NCBI RefSeq assembly: GCF_002025665.1
Contig: NZ_CP018786.1
Span: 3,162,001-3,226,000 of the forward strand
Direction of reading: 5' to 3'
DNA from: Chryseobacterium indologenes
GTDB taxonomy: Bacteria > Bacteroidota > Bacteroidia > Flavobacteriales > Weeksellaceae
DNA: 64,000 nucleotides
Shown here: piece by piece, positions 61,004 through 64,000 of the stretch
How positions within the stretch are numbered: the stretch's first letter is position 1
How the letters are laid out: each line of letters begins with the position of its first letter
Notes under the pieces: model-generated
What the model was told of the DNA's origin: nothing
The model's database searches: none
What the model saw: the letters and a program-made list of their open reading frames with translations, nothing else
Translations under genes and position numbers: made by a program

Positions 61004-61846
61004 TTATGGTTTAACTTTTAAAATGAGAATGTTAATCGGATTAGCAAGGTCGCCCAACATCTTAATCTCGATGGTTTGATTGGTTGCATAATCGTCAATA
61101 TTTATTTTTTTTCCGGTAACACTGTCCCGGGCCTGAATGATTACATTTTCCGTTTGAAGGGTATTGGGAAATACTGCACTTCCGGTAATCTGCACTACTG
61201 CACTTTCAGCTGTTTGTGAGATCAGCAAAATCTTATCATAGATCTGCTTATTAAATTCCTGTTGATTTTTCGGGCTGCCTAGCCAACCGTAGTCCAATAA
61301 CAGCTTTACTTTATCTTCACTTGATTCTCCTATGGGAAGAGCTTTTAAAGCTTCAATATCATCACGGTTTTTTTTAATGAAGTTTACTATTTCCTGAAGT
61401 TCATCTAAAGACAGATCATTAGACAATAGTATCTTTCTAATATTTTCTATCTTCAGGGCTAAGTCTTTATCAGCATCTTTCAGTGCATCCACAAAACTAT
61501 TTACCTGTATTTTCGTGTACGTATTGCCTAATTGATCAGAACTGTCGATGGTAGCAACATTGCTGATTCCGAGTTTGCTTTTCCAGCTGTCAACATGTGC
61601 TGCAGTCAGGTTGCCGGCATTCAATAAAGCCAGATATTCCGAATGAGCCTTTGGGTCTTGTAAGTGTTCCTGAAATGCTTCTGCACTGGCAAATAACTGA
61701 AAGGTCTCTTCAAATCCTTCAATACTTTTCATAGGGATTAAGTCATCTTTGTGATAAAAAGATAAAAACGTGTCTTTAAACTGGGTTTCTGTTGGAAAAT
61801 CTCCAGTTTCAAACCAACTGAAAATTGTATGTAATGGTGTACTCAT
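61004..61846 (-). CDS. Fibre-base or baseplate-associated protein
   Basis: 280 residues. The N-terminus STPLHTIFSWFETGDFPTET, then QFKDTFLSFYHKDDLIP, resembles a module I associate with Bacteroidota fibre clusters. A central coiled coil follows (DADKDLALKIENIRKILLSN, LDELQEIVNFIKKNRDDIEA), and then a C-terminal beta domain. It is the first gene of the three-gene fibre operon. The role is inferred from context: attachment of fibres to the particle, or fibre trimerisation. Confidence 0.6.
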   Translation of the reverse strand: MSTPLHTIFSWFETGDFPTETQFKDTFLSFYHKDDLIPMKSIEGFEETFQLFASAEAFQEHLQDPKAHSEYLALLNAGNLTAAHVDSWKSKLGISNVATIDSSDQLGNTYTKIQVNSFVDALKDADKDLALKIENIRKILLSNDLSLDELQEIVNFIKKNRDDIEALKALPIGESSEDKVKLLLDYGWLGSPKNQQEFNKQIYDKILLISQTAESAVVQITGSAVFPNTLQTENVIIQARDSVTGKKINIDDYATNQTIEIKMLGDLANPINILILKVKP

Positions 61847-61925
61847 TTGATAATTGATAATTAGTTTTGATAAAATTGATAATTGGGAAAGGCTTAAAGA
61901 TTATTTCTATCGCGTGACATTTTAA

Positions 61926-62172
61926 AGGAGCGAAGAAGTCCATATACTTGCAGATGAAGCGATATGTCTATGCGTTCACTTAGAAAGAATCCATGAAGCT
62001 GATTCCACTTTTGCGATCTCAAAATATTACAATGATGCTATAACATCTTTGTTTGAAATTTGAACTGTATGAGCAGTTTGAAGCCGGAACAAAGCAGGCT
62101 ACACCTGACTTTGGAGATTTATTTCCAATGATAACAGATGGTTTAAAGTTCCCACTATTAGGTAGAAATTAT
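61926..62172 (+). pseudogene. Fragments of a rightward gene, unidentified
   Basis: Two adjoining stretches in different frames look coding. The first (61926-62063) ends HEADSTFAISKYYNDAITSL. The second (about 62055-62172) reads ELYEQFEAGTKQATPDFGDL, then ITDGLKFPLLGRNYLFRK, and runs into the 3' end of the lysozyme gene on the other strand. No start codon joins them. Together they suggest the remains of a gene of opposite orientation broken by a frameshift and truncated at both ends. I cannot name it. Confidence 0.35.
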
Positions 62173-62613
62173 TTATTTAGAAAAGAACAGATCAGCTTCA
62201 GCTTTTCTTCTGCGGATGAGCCCGTTTAATGTTTTCCCGGCAGCTGTAATGTATTTCGTGGTAAACCAATTTCTGATGGCCTGCTCTTCTGCTTTTTTAT
62301 TAATCAAAGAAAATAGTCCATCTGATCCTCCGGTATTGTAAGTATGCGATACGAGAGCATCAAATTGATTTTGAGTAAGATTCAGTTTAATTTTACTGTT
62401 GACAATTTTTTCATAAGTTGGTAAAACAGATGAAAATAACTCTATTCCTTTTTCTTTAGTGATGGCAGGATCTTTCATGGTTACTTTTTTTCCTCCTGGA
62501 TAGTAGGTGTTGCCATATCCTATTGTGGGAATTCCGGCAGAATCCAGATAAGGTTTTGAATTGAAACCTTCAAATGATACAATCAGATTGATTCCCTTTT
62601 GCGATGTTTTCAT
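62173..62613 (-). CDS. T4-type lysozyme (glycoside hydrolase family 24 endolysin)
   Basis: 146 residues, the usual phage lysozyme length. The catalytic triad spacing is exact: E15 in VSFEGF, D24 in PYLDSAG and T30 in IPTIGYG (E-x8-D-x5-T). Downstream, LTQNQFDALVSHTYNTGG and GLIRRRKAEADLF complete the family pattern. It cleaves peptidoglycan between MurNAc and GlcNAc. There is no signal peptide, so export needs a holin or cell damage. Its ATG overlaps the stop of the spanin-like gene (ATGA), so the two are translated together as a lysis pair. Confidence 0.92.
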   Translation of the reverse strand: MKTSQKGINLIVSFEGFNSKPYLDSAGIPTIGYGNTYYPGGKKVTMKDPAITKEKGIELFSSVLPTYEKIVNSKIKLNLTQNQFDALVSHTYNTGGSDGLFSLINKKAEEQAIRNWFTTKYITAAGKTLNGLIRRRKAEADLFFSK

Positions 62614-63179
62614 GTCTTAAAATATTTGTAGGTGAAAAAGATGAGTATTAAAGTGATTCCAATAATCGTAATGAAAATCCAGGCCAGAATTTCAAATCCA
62701 TCTGTTTGAATTTTCTTTGTTTCTTCAGAGACATTTGAAGCCACTTCTTTGACTGTTTCTTTTGAACTTGTTTTCTGGGTTACATCCTGAACAGCATGGG
62801 TAATTTCTTCTTTTTTAACCTCTGATTTTTCATGGTTGCCCTTTGCATAATAACTGCTGATAGAATATTCTGCATTTCCCAGGATGGAAATACGTTGAAG
62901 GGTATCACGTCCCACCACATTATGGAAAACAAAGGGATGAGATGCGTCAGATTTTCCTTTAATCAATAGCTCACCGGATATTTCATTTTTCTCTTCCTTC
63001 AGTGACATCTCATCCGATAGACTTTGAGTTGATTGTGAGGTTTGAAGTGTTAAAGAATCAGCTTTTATTTCTTCTGTATTTTTAGTATTTTCTTTATAAG
63101 TGGCTGTAATTTTGTGTTTACTCCGGCAGCCCAACATGAGACTGCTCAAGATGAGCAACAACAGAATTTTTGTTTTCAT
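62610..63179 (-). CDS. Lipoprotein with C-terminal membrane helix (unimolecular-spanin topology)
   Basis: 189 residues. The N-terminal lipoprotein signal is MKTKILLLLILSSLMLGC (lipobox LMLGC). The middle (about 20-160) is charged, Glu/Lys/Ser/Thr-rich and partly helical. A single membrane helix is near the C-terminus (ILAWIFITIIGITLILIFFT), followed by YKYFKT. A lipid anchor at one end and an inner-membrane helix at the other is the layout of u-spanins, which bridge and fuse the inner and outer membranes during phage lysis. Overlap with a lysozyme gene strengthens the reading. No sequence homology to a named spanin is claimed. Confidence 0.6.
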   Translation of the reverse strand: MKTKILLLLILSSLMLGCRSKHKITATYKENTKNTEEIKADSLTLQTSQSTQSLSDEMSLKEEKNEISGELLIKGKSDASHPFVFHNVVGRDTLQRISILGNAEYSISSYYAKGNHEKSEVKKEEITHAVQDVTQKTSSKETVKEVASNVSEETKKIQTDGFEILAWIFITIIGITLILIFFTYKYFKT

Positions 63180-63255
63180 GAGTTTTAGTTTTAAAAATTG
63201 AAAAGGCTTATCTTGAATTCTTCAGACTCAGGAAATCCAAATGGTATTCAAATTC

Positions 63256-64000
63256 TTACATAAAGATTTTATCTTCTTTTACGTATTCTTTTTTGATGCT
63301 ATCCAGCAACATGTCTAAGCTTACTTTAAAGCCAGATTCTTTTAATGCAATTGTTTTTAAACTAACATCCTGTATGATATTCATAATATTAGAACCGGTT
63401 AATTCATATCGTTGAGCAATTTGTTCCAGATCAATATCTTCAAGTTGTAATTGTTCGGGTAAATTTTGCTGCCAGATACGCAGACGCTCTTCATGCTTTG
63501 GATTATTAAATTGTATGCAGCTGTGAAAGCGTCGTGTAAAGGCTTTATCCATATTATTTTTAAAGTTGGATGCCAGAATAATAAGCCCTGAAAATGTTTC
63601 TATGCGTTGCAGCAAATAAGAAACTTCCTGATTGGCATATTTATCATGGGCATCTTTTACAGAGGTTCGTTTTCCGAAAATAGCATCCGCTTCATCAAAA
63701 AATAAAATCCAGTTTTTATTTTCTGCTTTATTGAACAGTTTAGCTAATTGCTTTTCTGTTTCTCCAATGTACTTTGAGACCAGCATAGAAACATCCACTC
63801 TGAAAACAGGGCGCTGGGTGTATTTCCCTAAAAGGCTGGCCGCAAGAGTTTTTCCTGTTCCCGGCTCTCCATGAAACAACACTCTGAACCCTGGTTTAAG
63901 TTTGGTCTGCATATTCCAATCTTCCATAAGAATCCGGCTGCTATTGTACCAGGCTTCAATACTTTTAAGCTCCTGTAACGTCATTTGAGGAAGAATCAAA
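63256..64000 (-). CDS. AAA+ ATPase of contractile-injection-system type, partial (N-terminus off window)
   Basis: At least 248 C-terminal residues are visible. The frame is open through the right edge, and the TTG near 63999 is not a convincing start. The Walker A is HGEPGTGKT, Walker B is ILFFDEADAIFG, sensor 1 is LIILASNFKNN and the arginine finger is FTRRFHS. The compact AAA+ module with SMLVSKYIGETEKQLAKLFN is the type encoded in extracellular contractile injection systems (Afp15-like), where it is needed for particle assembly or terminal processing. With the fibre genes it suggests that the sheath, tube and baseplate genes lie beyond 64000. Confidence 0.8.
   Translation of the reverse strand, partial: LILPQMTLQELKSIEAWYNSSRILMEDWNMQTKLKPGFRVLFHGEPGTGKTLAASLLGKYTQRPVFRVDVSMLVSKYIGETEKQLAKLFNKAENKNWILFFDEADAIFGKRTSVKDAHDKYANQEVSYLLQRIETFSGLIILASNFKNNMDKAFTRRFHSCIQFNNPKHEERLRIWQQNLPEQLQLEDIDLEQIAQRYELTGSNIMNIIQDVSLKTIALKESGFKVSLDMLLDSIKKEYVKEDKIFM

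Overview
The window looks like chromosomal DNA of a flavobacterium, most probably Chryseobacterium or a close relative. It is AT-rich. It carries Bacteroidota -7 boxes (TAnnTTTG) and no clear Shine-Dalgarno sequences. It also has proteins with type IX secretion C-terminal domains and a lipobox style typical of the group. The genus is inferred from gene content and repeat style, not from a database search.

Layout. 1-9.7 kb: tandem glutaminyl cyclotransferase lipoproteins, a VOC/GNAT/SRPBCC mini-operon, a MITE-like repeat, a CPA1 antiporter, a bestrophin and a NarL-type two-component operon. 10-17.7 kb: a type IX-sorted protein, a cluster of small VOC/SRPBCC/DUF1569 genes, and a TolC-adaptor-permease export operon. 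17.7-18.7 kb: an island of decayed intergenic repeats. 18.7-25.3 kb: two antiproteases side by side, ecotin and a very large alpha-2-macroglobulin-like protein. 25.3-28.3 kb: a UbiA-like membrane protein, recF and a DUF721/DciA-like gene. The last two are separated by a four-helix-bundle gene that lies between inverted repeats. A 55-residue double-glycine peptide gene follows. 28.3-32.2 kb: a multi-pass membrane protein of the 'site-specific recombinase' family, mtgA, a substrate-binding lipoprotein and tRNA-Arg(ACG). 32.3-37.4 kb: an accessory-looking segment behind the tRNA, with a broken epimerase gene, an M60 metalloprotease and an IS3-type transposase relic. 37.5-44.8 kb: NDH-2-like oxidoreductase, LigD and Ku (non-homologous end joining), DUF6766 and a second two-component pair.

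The two most striking systems are at the right. First, 45.6-54.5 kb encodes what I interpret as a chaperone-usher-like fimbrial system of Bacteroidota type. It has five pilin-like paralogues (three with identical protein sequence on an 884-bp tandem repeat), a PapD-like chaperone, a large outer-membrane barrel protein in the usher position, and a multi-domain tip-adhesin candidate. The last domain of that candidate is visibly homologous to the pilins. Four pilin promoters share a three-half-site operator and lack a -33 box, which suggests activator control. Second, 55.5-64 kb is the edge of a contractile-injection or tailocin-like locus. It has three fibre-type genes (one of 1497 residues), a T4-type lysozyme overlapping a protein with unimolecular-spanin topology, and an AAA+ ATPase running off the window. 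The lysozyme/spanin pair would be a lysis module that could release assembled particles.

Functions are assigned by reading motifs and remembered family features. No homology search was possible, so product names for lineage-specific proteins are provisional.
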